Assembly: GCF_005048205.1 (NCBI RefSeq)
Contig: NZ_SUMF01000008.1
Coordinates: forward strand, 1-64,000
Length of the DNA: 64,000 nt
Reading direction: 5' to 3'
DNA from: Chitiniphilus eburneus
GTDB taxonomy: Bacteria > Pseudomonadota > Gammaproteobacteria > Burkholderiales > Chitinibacteraceae
Below are positions 1 to 7,168 of the stretch, one piece after another; positions within the stretch are counted from its first letter, which is position 1, and each line of letters begins with the position of its first letter. A model generated the notes under the pieces. It searched no databases and was not told where the DNA came from. It saw only the letters and a program-made list of their open reading frames with translations. A program made the position numbers and the translations under genes.

Positions 1-152
1 AAGCGCAGCGTCGCGCTGGCATCGGCCTGCTGGGGCAGCTTGCCGGTCAGCCGGTTGAGCACCGTCGGGCGCTGCATACTGGCTGCGAACAGGCCGGCGG
101 ACTGAACCGTGACGGCCTGCGGCGAGCCGTAGGGGATGGTGGTTTCGGGCAT
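1..152 (-). CDS. N4-gp56 family major capsid protein (N-terminal part, cut by window edge)
   Basis: Only the first 50 residues are visible. They start MPETTIPYGSPQAVTVQSAG and continue through LFAASMQRPTVLNRLTG, which resembles the N-terminus of the N4-gp56 / P22-like major capsid family that forms the phage head shell. A GGAG ribosome binding site (160-163) lies 7 bases before the ATG at 152. The gene follows the scaffold gene in the late operon, the usual portal-scaffold-capsid order, but an intrinsic terminator lies between scaffold and capsid. The rest of the gene is outside the window, so the family call rests on the N-terminus and the context. Confidence 0.8.
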   Translation of the reverse strand, partial: MPETTIPYGSPQAVTVQSAGLFAASMQRPTVLNRLTGKLPQQADASATLR

Positions 153-176
153 GATGCATCTCCGGAAATAGGCATG

Positions 177-199
177 AAAAAACCCGCCGGCGGCGGGTT
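177..199 (-). terminator. Intrinsic terminator between scaffold and capsid genes
   Basis: Read on the minus strand, an AACCCGCC stem with its complement is followed directly by six T residues. It lies inside the late operon, 25 bases before the capsid start, so it should reduce capsid transcription unless polymerase is antiterminated. Confidence 0.7.
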
Positions 200-240
200 G
201 GGGTCAGGGGTTGAATAGAAGCGGTTCCATCAGGCGACGG

Positions 241-1317
241 TTACACCAGGCGGCTCAGCAACTCCATGATCTGGTCCGGGGACTTGCCGGCGAAACGATC
301 GATCAGGCCGGTACCGCTCATTTCGCGCATGGCCTGGAGTTCGTCACCGGGGGCCGCTACCGCTGCCGGCACCTGGGACAGACTGGTGGGCGGCTTGGGC
401 TTGGTCGCGGCGACGATTTCGGCTGCCTTGGCTGCGACATCAACAACCGGGGCAGGATCCTTGGGCGCCACTTCCTGCTGCGGTGCCGGATCGGCCGGCT
501 TGAATTGCGGCGCGATCCTGGCCGCCGCCCGTTCCAGCGCCACATGCATGGGCTCACCCTTGCTCACGTAGAAATCACGCCATTCGATCACTTCGGCCAC
601 GGCCGCCTCGTTGTCGTTGAGGTACGGGTGATCGCTCAGGGTGCGCTGGATGGCGGCGCTATACAGCTCCTGGGTGCGCTGCTCGGCAAACTTCGCTTCA
701 ATACGGCGCTCGGCATCGGCCACAATCTCGGCCTCCAATGCCTTGCGCTGTTCGGCGAAGATTTCGGCTCGCAGTTTGGCCTCGGCCTGCTGATCGCCGT
801 TGTAGACCGCTTCCATCATGGCCTGTTCGGCCTTGGCGAAATCGTACCCAGCGGGCTTGGCAGATTCGGCCGGCTGCGGGGGTGTCACGCCCGCCTCCTT
901 CGCCGTGGCGCTGCTCAGGGCCTGCAACAGCACCTGCTTTTCCTGCGACAGTTGCTGCACCTGGTCCCGTACCGATTGCAGTTCGGAGAACGGAATCGTG
1001 TGCTTGCCATCGCGGGTCAGCACCACGGCTTCCGGTGCGGCTTGCGTCGCCTCGGTGCCATCCTGGGCTGCCTGGGTAACCGGTGTCACTTCCTGGTCGT
1101 CGGGCTTGCTCGCATCCTGTTGCGTTCCGGCAGCGTCAGGCGCTTCGCTGCTTTCCCCCGCGCCGATCGCATCGTCACCGGCCTTAGCGGCAGGATCGGG
1201 ATCGATGGGGGTATCGCCTTCCAAGGTACCGCCGGCAAACAGCGCCGCCTTGTCGGTATCGCTCAGGGTGTCGAACTCCGCCTGATTGGCCATGAAGAAC
1301 TCCAGGTCTTTCGCCAT
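241..1317 (-). CDS. Phage head scaffolding protein (probable)
   Basis: This 358-residue protein is acidic, rich in Ala, Gln and Glu, and predicted largely helical with a coiled-coil stretch at about 150-240 (many KxxAxxE-type heptads). The N-terminus (MAKDLEFFMANQAEFDTLSD) and the low-complexity Pro/Asp region at 30-85 are typical of phage scaffold or head-assembly proteins of P22-like and N4-like capsid modules. Its place between portal and major capsid genes supports the role: it would guide procapsid assembly and then leave the head. The ATG at 1317 has a GGAG site 10 bases upstream. There is no catalytic motif, so function is inferred from position and composition. Confidence 0.7.
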   Translation of the reverse strand: MAKDLEFFMANQAEFDTLSDTDKAALFAGGTLEGDTPIDPDPAAKAGDDAIGAGESSEAPDAAGTQQDASKPDDQEVTPVTQAAQDGTEATQAAPEAVVLTRDGKHTIPFSELQSVRDQVQQLSQEKQVLLQALSSATAKEAGVTPPQPAESAKPAGYDFAKAEQAMMEAVYNGDQQAEAKLRAEIFAEQRKALEAEIVADAERRIEAKFAEQRTQELYSAAIQRTLSDHPYLNDNEAAVAEVIEWRDFYVSKGEPMHVALERAAARIAPQFKPADPAPQQEVAPKDPAPVVDVAAKAAEIVAATKPKPPTSLSQVPAAVAAPGDELQAMREMSGTGLIDRFAGKSPDQIMELLSRLV

Positions 1318-1397
1318 TTCAATCGCTCCATTCCGGGATCGACATCACGTCGAGCCGGCCCCGTATCGCTGGGGTGCGGTGATGAGCGTACCAACAG

Positions 1398-1417
1398 AAA
1401 AGCCGGCTTACGCCGGC
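1398..1417 (-). terminator. Intrinsic terminator between portal and scaffold genes
   Basis: On the minus strand GCCGGC-GTAA-GCCGGC is followed by TTTT. It lies 35 bases after the portal stop and about 80 bases before the scaffold start. It is the second such hairpin inside the late operon. Confidence 0.7.
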
Positions 1418-1451
1418 CCTCCTGAATCTGGTGGGGTTGATGAGCGGAGCG

Positions 1452-3659
1452 CTACAGCGCACCGCCTTCGATGCCACGGTCCAAGCCAGCGGCAGCCGTT
1501 GCGGGCCGGGCCGGGAACTGCGGCGAGGTATTGCGCGGCAGCGGTACCTGCGGCGCGACAGGGGTTGTCGTCACGGCAAGCGGCGCGGCGTTGCTGTCCT
1601 CGAAGCCGGCGGAAGCCAGCATCTCGTCGGCCAGCGGCGCGATATCCGGCTGATTGGCAATGTTGGCCGCGGCCTGGGTCGCGCTGAACATGCTCTCCAC
1701 CCCCTTGCCCGCCGCCTCATGCCGAGTCCGGGCCACCTGGGCATCGACCAATGGCTGACGTTGATCCAGCTCGCGCAGCTTCAGGTCGTACTGGATATCC
1801 TTCTTCACGCGCTCGATCGCCGCTTGCATCTGCTGCTCGACCTGCTCCGGCGTCTCCTGCTGGTCCGCCTGCTGGATCGCCTCGATGATCGCGCGCTGGT
1901 TCGGCACATCCATCAGCACCAGCAGGAACGGGAACATCACACGCTGGTATTGCGGTGGCATCGACTTGAAGGCCTCGCTCATTGCGTTCAGTTGCTGCGC
2001 GCGGAAGGTCGGCGTGCTCGGCACATCCTCCAACCCCACCTTCAGCCGGATCCGCTCCACGTCGTTATCCAGATACTGCACGCCCGTATCGGGGTCAGTG
2101 CGCGGGGCATTGAGCGCGATCTGCTTATCGTCGCGAATCCCCTCGCCATCAATGAACACCTCATCGGGCTTGCCGATCAGATCCTCGATGACCATGGACA
2201 GCAGCAACTCACCCACCTGGCTGCGCGCATAGGCGGCGTTGTCATTGAGGTCGGCCAGCGTCTGATTGCTCTGCTCCACCAGCCCGGCAATGGCCACGCC
2301 CGAATTGGCCTGGCCGTCCTGCCCCATGAAGGCGTTGTAGATGCCGCCGGTGCGCTTGATGCCTTCGCGCGCATCGGCCAGCCGCTGGTACTGTTGCTGG
2401 TTGAGTTGGAAATCACGCTCCACCTTGAACACGCCGCCGTTCCGCATGTGATCGTGATCCAGCACGATGTCCGCATCGGGCCGGGCCACTTCACGGCGGA
2501 ACGTGGTGTCGTCATCCTTAACCGCGCCATCGGTGCGGGTGGTGCGGGTGGCGGCCAGACCCCAGTGCATCTTGGAAATGCGGGCGTTCACCTCATCCTG
2601 CAAAAACATCATGCCCCGGATCAGACCATACGGCGCGCGGGTACGATCCTCGCGCTTGCCCCAGAACGGCACGTAAGGGAAATGCTTGTGGCGATACGGA
2701 GTCGGCGCGTCGCTGAGGCGATGCGGGCCCAGCCACCATGACAGTCGCACGCGCGGTACCACCGCATACTCCGGCACCACGCCACCGAGCGCGACCGCAA
2801 GCTGATGCGCTTCGTTGACGGGCTCGTACTCGACCACGCGGCCATCAGCCAGCTTGAGCACCAGCACCCTTTCCCATTGCCGGTACCAGCATTCGAACAA
2901 GCACACGCGCTGGTTGGCGCTATCGCGCCACTCCTGCTCCTCGATCGACCAACCACGTTCCATGTTCCAGGACATCGCCAGATCGGTGGAGGCGCCGCCA
3001 TCCAGGCCGATGGTGGCCGGATCCAGCGTATGCCAGCCCGCACCCGCCGAGCGGATCAGTTCCGCGCACTCGGGGAACAGTAGCACCGCCTGCTTGACCT
3101 GCATCCACTTACGACGGATCAGGTAACGCGCATCCGACAGGTCCGGCTCCTTCGCCAGAAAATCCCACCAGATTTCATTGCGGTGGATGGATAGGCAACG
3201 GTATGGATAGCGAAACGGGTCTGCCTCACGCGCCACTTCCACCCAGCCGATGCCAACCTTGATCTGACTGGCGTAGGCGGCGGAGCAGGCATCATCGGCC
3301 TTGGCCTGGCGCTCGGCCTGGTTCAGCCGCTGGTTCAACGCCTCGGCCACGTCTACACCTTCGCGGTCATGGTCAGCGGTCACGCGCCAGTCGGTCCGGC
3401 TCTTGGCCTCCGCGCCCAACACCGCATCAATGGTCGGGCCAATCAACGGCTCAATGGCCGGGGGGATGCCGATCTCCCGCTGGCGGCGCAGGATCTCCGC
3501 ATCGAGCTGATTGCCGTCGTAGTAGTCGGATTCCCGATCCGCCCGGGCACGCCAGGCCGGCTGCTCCTGCAATTCGCGTAGCCAGCCGGAAAACTCCAGC
3601 AGGCTCAGGCCGTCGTCGCGCGTTGCCGCCTCCACGGTATTGGTATCTCCCTTGATCAT
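1452..3659 (-). CDS. Phage portal protein (P22-like)
   Basis: The 735-residue product has the size and layout of P22-type portal proteins, the dodecameric ring through which DNA enters and leaves the head. Recognisable parts are an N-terminal region with ADRESDYYDGNQ, then IPPAIEPLIGPTIDAVLGAE, and a long helical C-terminus rich in Gln (about residues 590-680) that would form the barrel or crown. The ATG at 3659 overlaps the terminase stop by one base (TGATG), which suggests translational coupling; a TTG at 3671 in the same frame is the alternative start. The gene lies between terminase large subunit and scaffold genes, as expected for a head-packaging module. Confidence 0.88.
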   Translation of the reverse strand: MIKGDTNTVEAATRDDGLSLLEFSGWLRELQEQPAWRARADRESDYYDGNQLDAEILRRQREIGIPPAIEPLIGPTIDAVLGAEAKSRTDWRVTADHDREGVDVAEALNQRLNQAERQAKADDACSAAYASQIKVGIGWVEVAREADPFRYPYRCLSIHRNEIWWDFLAKEPDLSDARYLIRRKWMQVKQAVLLFPECAELIRSAGAGWHTLDPATIGLDGGASTDLAMSWNMERGWSIEEQEWRDSANQRVCLFECWYRQWERVLVLKLADGRVVEYEPVNEAHQLAVALGGVVPEYAVVPRVRLSWWLGPHRLSDAPTPYRHKHFPYVPFWGKREDRTRAPYGLIRGMMFLQDEVNARISKMHWGLAATRTTRTDGAVKDDDTTFRREVARPDADIVLDHDHMRNGGVFKVERDFQLNQQQYQRLADAREGIKRTGGIYNAFMGQDGQANSGVAIAGLVEQSNQTLADLNDNAAYARSQVGELLLSMVIEDLIGKPDEVFIDGEGIRDDKQIALNAPRTDPDTGVQYLDNDVERIRLKVGLEDVPSTPTFRAQQLNAMSEAFKSMPPQYQRVMFPFLLVLMDVPNQRAIIEAIQQADQQETPEQVEQQMQAAIERVKKDIQYDLKLRELDQRQPLVDAQVARTRHEAAGKGVESMFSATQAAANIANQPDIAPLADEMLASAGFEDSNAAPLAVTTTPVAPQVPLPRNTSPQFPARPATAAAGLDRGIEGGAL

Positions 3660-5212
3660 CACAGCCGCCAATCCGCTGCCTCGCGCGGCACGCGATTGCG
3701 CATCGAGCCCGGCGCGGGAATGCCCGAAACAAAGGTCAGCGCCACGCTGTCGCCCTTGTCGGGCGAGCGGCCCAGCACTTCCCGGATCTCATCCTTATCG
3801 CGAATCTGGATCGCGGCAGCCTTGCCCAACTGGACAACCTTGTAGCGCACCGAGCACAGGTCACCGAGCAGTTCCTTGTCCGGTGGCAGCGCAATCGGGC
3901 GCTCGGCGGCGGGGTCCAGTGCCTCACGCAGCCGCCAGTACATCTCCGCGCGCTTGTTGCGAAAGCGCAGATTGCCCGCCACCGTGGCACCTGCGCTGGC
4001 CTCAGAGCCCGCCACCGCCAGCACCAGCAGATTCAGCCCCTTGATGAAATCCAGCGCGCTGGAACCGATGCCGATCGAATCCACGCAGATGCAGGCACCA
4101 TTGCGCACCAGCGGTGCCACGAAACCGGCGGCGGCCGGGCCGTCGCAGGTGACTTGACCAGGGGCGGTGACCAGTTCATCGAACCAGGTGTCATGGCGTC
4201 GGGCGGCCGAGGTCTTATCGGTGCCGCCGCGCGACGGGTCCAGCCCGAGCGCGGTCATCGGGCCTTTTTCAACCCGTGGCTGCCAGCGCGCCTGCGCCGC
4301 CTTCACCCATTCGGTGGGGATCAGTTGCCACACCGGGTCGGTGCGGCCGGCCATGAAGTTGCCACGCAGCATCTGGCTGCGCAGCGGCTCGGGCAACGCT
4401 TGCAGCGTTGCCTTGTAGCCGGTGAGTTGCAGAAACAGGTTGTCGTCCACGCTGGAACGAATGAACGTCCGGCTCTTGGGCTTCATCGATTCGCCGCCGA
4501 TCAGGACCGGATCCGGGCCGGGCACTTCGCGGTCACTACCATCCTCGTCCGTGACGAACCATCGCAGCTCGCCCGGCTGGGCAGGGTTCGGATGCTGCGG
4601 GTCCAGCCACGGCGCCCAGTAACGGATCACCCACTCGCCCTCGGCATCGGTCGGCGGATTGCCCGCACAGATCACGCGCTGGCGCACCGAGGGGTTGTCG
4701 GTGCGCATCCAGCCGATCAGCGTGCGAAACTGGATTTCCAAGAAGTGGGTGATCTCATCGAAGCCCTTCAGGTCATGCGCGCGACCCTGGTATTTCATCC
4801 AGTCTTCAGGCTCCTTGACCGACCCGAATTCCAGAATGCGGCCATCTTCGCCGGGGACGTGCCACACCTTGGTCTGGCTGTTGTAACCGTCACGCGAACC
4901 CAGGATCTTGGCCGCACGCTCCTCCAGGCCAACCAACTGCACCGCCTCGCGCCGGAAAATGATGCTGTGTTCATGCCGGGTCAGCGCCGCGCCCAGCAGC
5001 AGGTCGGACTTACCTCCGCCGGCCTGACCACCGTAGAACACGATGTCGGCCTCGGATTCGAGCGCCTGGGTCTGCGGACCCACCTGGGGCATCCACTTGG
5101 GCAACCCATCCGTCAGCAGGCGATCCAGTTCGGCCTGCTCTTCCGGCGTCAAACGCTTCATCAGCGCCATCAACTCGGCAGGAGTCATGTCGGCAGGCAG
5201 CATGTCAGCCAT
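3659..5212 (-). CDS. Terminase large subunit
   Basis: This 517-residue packaging motor has an N-terminal ATPase with Walker A GGQAGGGKS (61-69) and Walker B LKGFDEIT (D152, E153). It has a C-terminal nuclease of the RNase H fold, whose first acidic motif is ALGLDPSRGG (Asp325). It would cut concatemers and pump DNA into the prohead through the portal. The ATG at 5212 lies inside the end of the small-subunit gene (8-base overlap); an in-frame upstream start at 5245 would add 11 residues encoded wholly within terS and is less likely. All key motifs look intact. Confidence 0.95.
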   Translation of the reverse strand: MADMLPADMTPAELMALMKRLTPEEQAELDRLLTDGLPKWMPQVGPQTQALESEADIVFYGGQAGGGKSDLLLGAALTRHEHSIIFRREAVQLVGLEERAAKILGSRDGYNSQTKVWHVPGEDGRILEFGSVKEPEDWMKYQGRAHDLKGFDEITHFLEIQFRTLIGWMRTDNPSVRQRVICAGNPPTDAEGEWVIRYWAPWLDPQHPNPAQPGELRWFVTDEDGSDREVPGPDPVLIGGESMKPKSRTFIRSSVDDNLFLQLTGYKATLQALPEPLRSQMLRGNFMAGRTDPVWQLIPTEWVKAAQARWQPRVEKGPMTALGLDPSRGGTDKTSAARRHDTWFDELVTAPGQVTCDGPAAAGFVAPLVRNGACICVDSIGIGSSALDFIKGLNLLVLAVAGSEASAGATVAGNLRFRNKRAEMYWRLREALDPAAERPIALPPDKELLGDLCSVRYKVVQLGKAAAIQIRDKDEIREVLGRSPDKGDSVALTFVSGIPAPGSMRNRVPREAADWRL

Positions 5213-5849
5213 CCTGGCGCCTCGCCTTGTCGAGCAACGCCGCAATCCGGCTGACGCGCTGCGCCTCGGTCAACGTCGAACCACGGTCGTCCTCACTGGT
5301 ATCGGCATCCATACCGAACGCCTGACGCTCCATGCTCACGAGTTTGGTGAGCGATTCAGCCAGATCCTTCATGGTCTTGGCACGGCCCGGCAGGCTGATG
5401 ATCTTTTGGTACAGATCATTCAGGCGATCCCGGCCGTACTGGTCAGGGTCGCGCATCATCTCGCCCAGTTGCTCCAGCAGCGCCACGGTATCCGCACCAC
5501 ACTGCAATTCCAGTTCCGAAAACAGCCTGGAGACCAGTTCCCGACCACGGCCGATATCGCGCCGATGCGCCAGCCGCACCGCAACAATGGCGTTTGCATT
5601 GGCCTCGACAATCTCGCGCTCGGCAATTTTGGATTCCGCGGATACCTGGCTGGATACCGCCTGCGCGGATACCAACGCATCGGCACGAGCCTGGATCTTC
5701 GCCGACAGGTCGCGGGTCCAGCCATCACGCTTGGCGCGCTTATTGATCGCCCCATGCGTAATGCCGTGCTCTTCAGCCATCTGGCGCAACGACTTGATGC
5801 CGGCGCGGTAATCGCGCTCGATCACCTCCCAATCGGTTTGTGCAGCCAT
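5205..5849 (-). CDS. Terminase small subunit
   Basis: The 214-residue protein starts MAAQTDWEVIERDYRAG and carries an N-terminal helix-turn-helix (about 8-45, with GIKSLRQMAEEHGITHGAIN), the usual DNA-recognition domain of small terminase subunits. A long helical region follows that would form the oligomer ring. It binds the packaging site and hands DNA to the large subunit, whose gene overlaps its 3' end. ATG at 5849 is preferred over a GTG at 5858 because a GGGTGG sequence precedes it at good spacing. Sequence motif and position together make the call firm. Confidence 0.88.
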   Translation of the reverse strand: MAAQTDWEVIERDYRAGIKSLRQMAEEHGITHGAINKRAKRDGWTRDLSAKIQARADALVSAQAVSSQVSAESKIAEREIVEANANAIVAVRLAHRRDIGRGRELVSRLFSELELQCGADTVALLEQLGEMMRDPDQYGRDRLNDLYQKIISLPGRAKTMKDLAESLTKLVSMERQAFGMDADTSEDDRGSTLTEAQRVSRIAALLDKARRQDG

Positions 5850-5850
5850 C

Positions 5851-6261
5851 TCAGCCACCCGACTTGAACCAGGCGATGCCGGCGCCGATGACTACCGCGA
5901 CGCCACCCAACCACTTGATCAGATTGCCCAACATCGACAGCGTGCGCAGCGTGCCACGCAGATCACCGAACAGCTCCAGCAGCGCGCGGATATCGGCCTG
6001 CATCTGCCGTACCTCGCTCAGGTGCGCAGCGTGGGCGCGCTGCGTGGACACCAGCTCATCCACATGCGCTTCCAGCCGGCTGAATCGCTCCGTGCCCACC
6101 TCCAGGCGGGTATCGATGCCGGCGACGCGCCCTTCCCATTGCTGGACCCGTGCCGTCAGCCCGTCGAGCACGCGATCACGCTCGCGCAATTGCCCCTGCA
6201 ACATCTCGACCACCTGTTGCAGCTCATCAGCGCCGGTCACGCCACGGATGGATTCAGGCAC
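5851..6261 (-). CDS. Small coiled-coil protein with C-terminal membrane segment
   Basis: The 136-residue product is a long coiled coil (about 15-100) ending in one hydrophobic segment, LGGVAVVIGAGIAWF, close to the C-terminus. Proteins of this shape often sit just before the terminase small subunit in phages and are annotated as hypothetical or holin-like; no enzymatic motif is visible. GTG at 6261 has an AGGG site 9 bases upstream and starts 2 bases after the stop of the preceding short gene. A longer reading frame reaches back to 6315 without a better start. Its last codons meet the possible GTG start of terS, so the genes are probably co-translated. Confidence 0.6.
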   Translation of the reverse strand: MPESIRGVTGADELQQVVEMLQGQLRERDRVLDGLTARVQQWEGRVAGIDTRLEVGTERFSRLEAHVDELVSTQRAHAAHLSEVRQMQADIRALLELFGDLRGTLRTLSMLGNLIKWLGGVAVVIGAGIAWFKSGG

Positions 6262-6263
6262 GA

Positions 6264-6368
6264 TCAAACACCCTGATGGAGCCGCGTGCGTAGCTCGTAG
6301 GCCGGCGTGATGCACGGCGCAGTCAGGCCCCTGGCCTGGATCTCATGCTCGATGGATAGGTGTGTCAT
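6264..6368 (-). CDS. 34-residue phage peptide, resembles a cut-off N-terminus of Gp49/Gp66-type proteins
   Basis: The peptide MTHLSIEHEIQARGLTAPCI and the following ITPAYELRTRLHQGV read like the start of the N4 Gp49 / Sf6 Gp66 family, whose members commonly begin with an EIQAKGLTAPRVTPAD-like segment and are much longer. Here the similarity ends after about 22 residues and a stop follows. A good GGAG site lies 5 bases before the ATG. It is the first gene after the late promoter and its terminators. It may be a truncated relic kept because it leads translation of the late operon. The family assignment is from memory of the motif and is tentative. Confidence 0.45.
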   Translation of the reverse strand: MTHLSIEHEIQARGLTAPCITPAYELRTRLHQGV

Positions 6369-6388
6369 GCAGGCTCCAGAAACGACAA

Positions 6389-6407
6389 AGCCCGCTCACG
6401 GCGGGCT
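6389..6407 (-). terminator. Second intrinsic terminator downstream of the late promoter
   Basis: On the minus strand AGCCCGC-CGTGA-GCGGGCT is followed by TTGTCG with a short T run. It lies 21 bases before the first late gene. With the hairpin at 6504-6530 it forms a double barrier between promoter and late genes. Confidence 0.6.
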
Positions 6408-6503
6408 CTACTGTGACCGCACCTGCTGCCCAGGGATCAACCCCGAATGGCGCACGGCGCGGTACCGATTTAGGCCCACTACCACTGGGCCGGAAACGAA
6501 AAA

Positions 6504-6530
6504 CGCCACGCGGTTTGATCCGGGTGGCGC
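6504..6530 (-). terminator. First intrinsic terminator downstream of the late promoter (tR'-like)
   Basis: On the minus strand GCGCCAC and CCGG arms pair with CCG and GTGGCGT arms around a short loop, and the sequence ends in TTTTT. It lies about 50 bases after the start point expected from the promoter at 6585-6614. The arrangement is that of lambda pR'-tR'. Confidence 0.65.
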
Positions 6531-6584
6531 TGGCTTTTCTGGTGTCCGTTCACGCTGAACGCATGATCACCAGAATACAGATTC

Positions 6585-6614
6585 ATTGTAAATATCGGAC
6601 ATTTTTGCCGTCAA
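6585..6614 (-). promoter_or_regulatory. Probable late promoter (sigma-70 type, leftward)
   Basis: On the minus strand TTGACG (6609-6614) and TACAAT (6585-6590) are separated by 18 bases, a near-consensus sigma-70 promoter. It points at the late genes, but two intrinsic terminators lie in between and there is no gene before them. An inverted repeat TGGCA-TCTC-TGCCA (6644-6657) lies 30 bases upstream and could be a regulator site. The 333 bases between the first late gene (6368) and the plus-strand gene at 6702 hold only these signals. Confidence 0.7.
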
Positions 6615-6701
6615 GCCCCTACTGCAACTTTTCTAAATGCCCCTGGCATCTCTGCCACAGCGTTGCTATACCGTGCTTTCCACAATCAGCCCGGCTTAAT
6701 A

Positions 6702-7133
6702 ATGTCATCTTCCAGCACCAGCAGCACCGACCTACGCACCACTCACGTTCCGAAAACAATCGCTGGGCGCGACGCGGCAGTCGTCAAATCGACCGATGAG
6801 ATGACTGTTTATGGTCCAAAGCGTGAAGATGGGACGGTCTCGCCCTTCCCCCATATGACGGTCCGAAAAGATAGCGTCCACATGAGCGATCTGGTCAACC
6901 CTACCGGCATGCTCCCAGCAGTAGGTTCAACTACCAACTTCAAGCGGTTCTTTGCCGGCCCCGATGCCCCCGGCCCAAAGGGAACGAAAGTCCAGGTAAT
7001 GGATGACGCCGGCACCACGCAAATGGTAACCAGCAAAGGTCATGCGATGTCGGCTCCGCTGTCACCCAGAACATCCACCAATACAAAGGCACGATTTGAA
7101 GTTGAATGGACAAAATTTGAAGAAGGCAAGTAG
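6702..7133 (+). CDS. Unrecognised accessory protein in prophage
   Basis: I do not recognise this 143-residue protein. It begins MSSSSTSSTDLRTTHVPKTI, is soluble, has a Ser/Thr-rich start, a central region with VYGPKREDGTVSPFPHMTVR, and no signal peptide or membrane segment. It is transcribed towards the SIR2-like gene (convergent, 35 bases between stops) and against the late genes, the typical position of a moron. ATG at 6702 was chosen over an in-frame TTG at 6663, although its ribosome site is weak. Base composition is closer to the low-GC SIR2-like gene than to the phage core, which suggests that both were acquired recently. Confidence 0.55.
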   Translation: MSSSSTSSTDLRTTHVPKTIAGRDAAVVKSTDEMTVYGPKREDGTVSPFPHMTVRKDSVHMSDLVNPTGMLPAVGSTTNFKRFFAGPDAPGPKGTKVQVMDDAGTTQMVTSKGHAMSAPLSPRTSTNTKARFEVEWTKFEEGK

Positions 7134-7168
7134 TCGCCTCAACCTGGACCACATCTTCGAATGCCATG

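Noticed and set aside
4154-5254. 366-codon plus-strand frame
   Set aside because: It is antisense to the terminase large subunit.
6307-6799. Plus-strand frames over the late promoter region
   Set aside because: They cover terminators and a promoter, have no ribosome sites, and show no family features.
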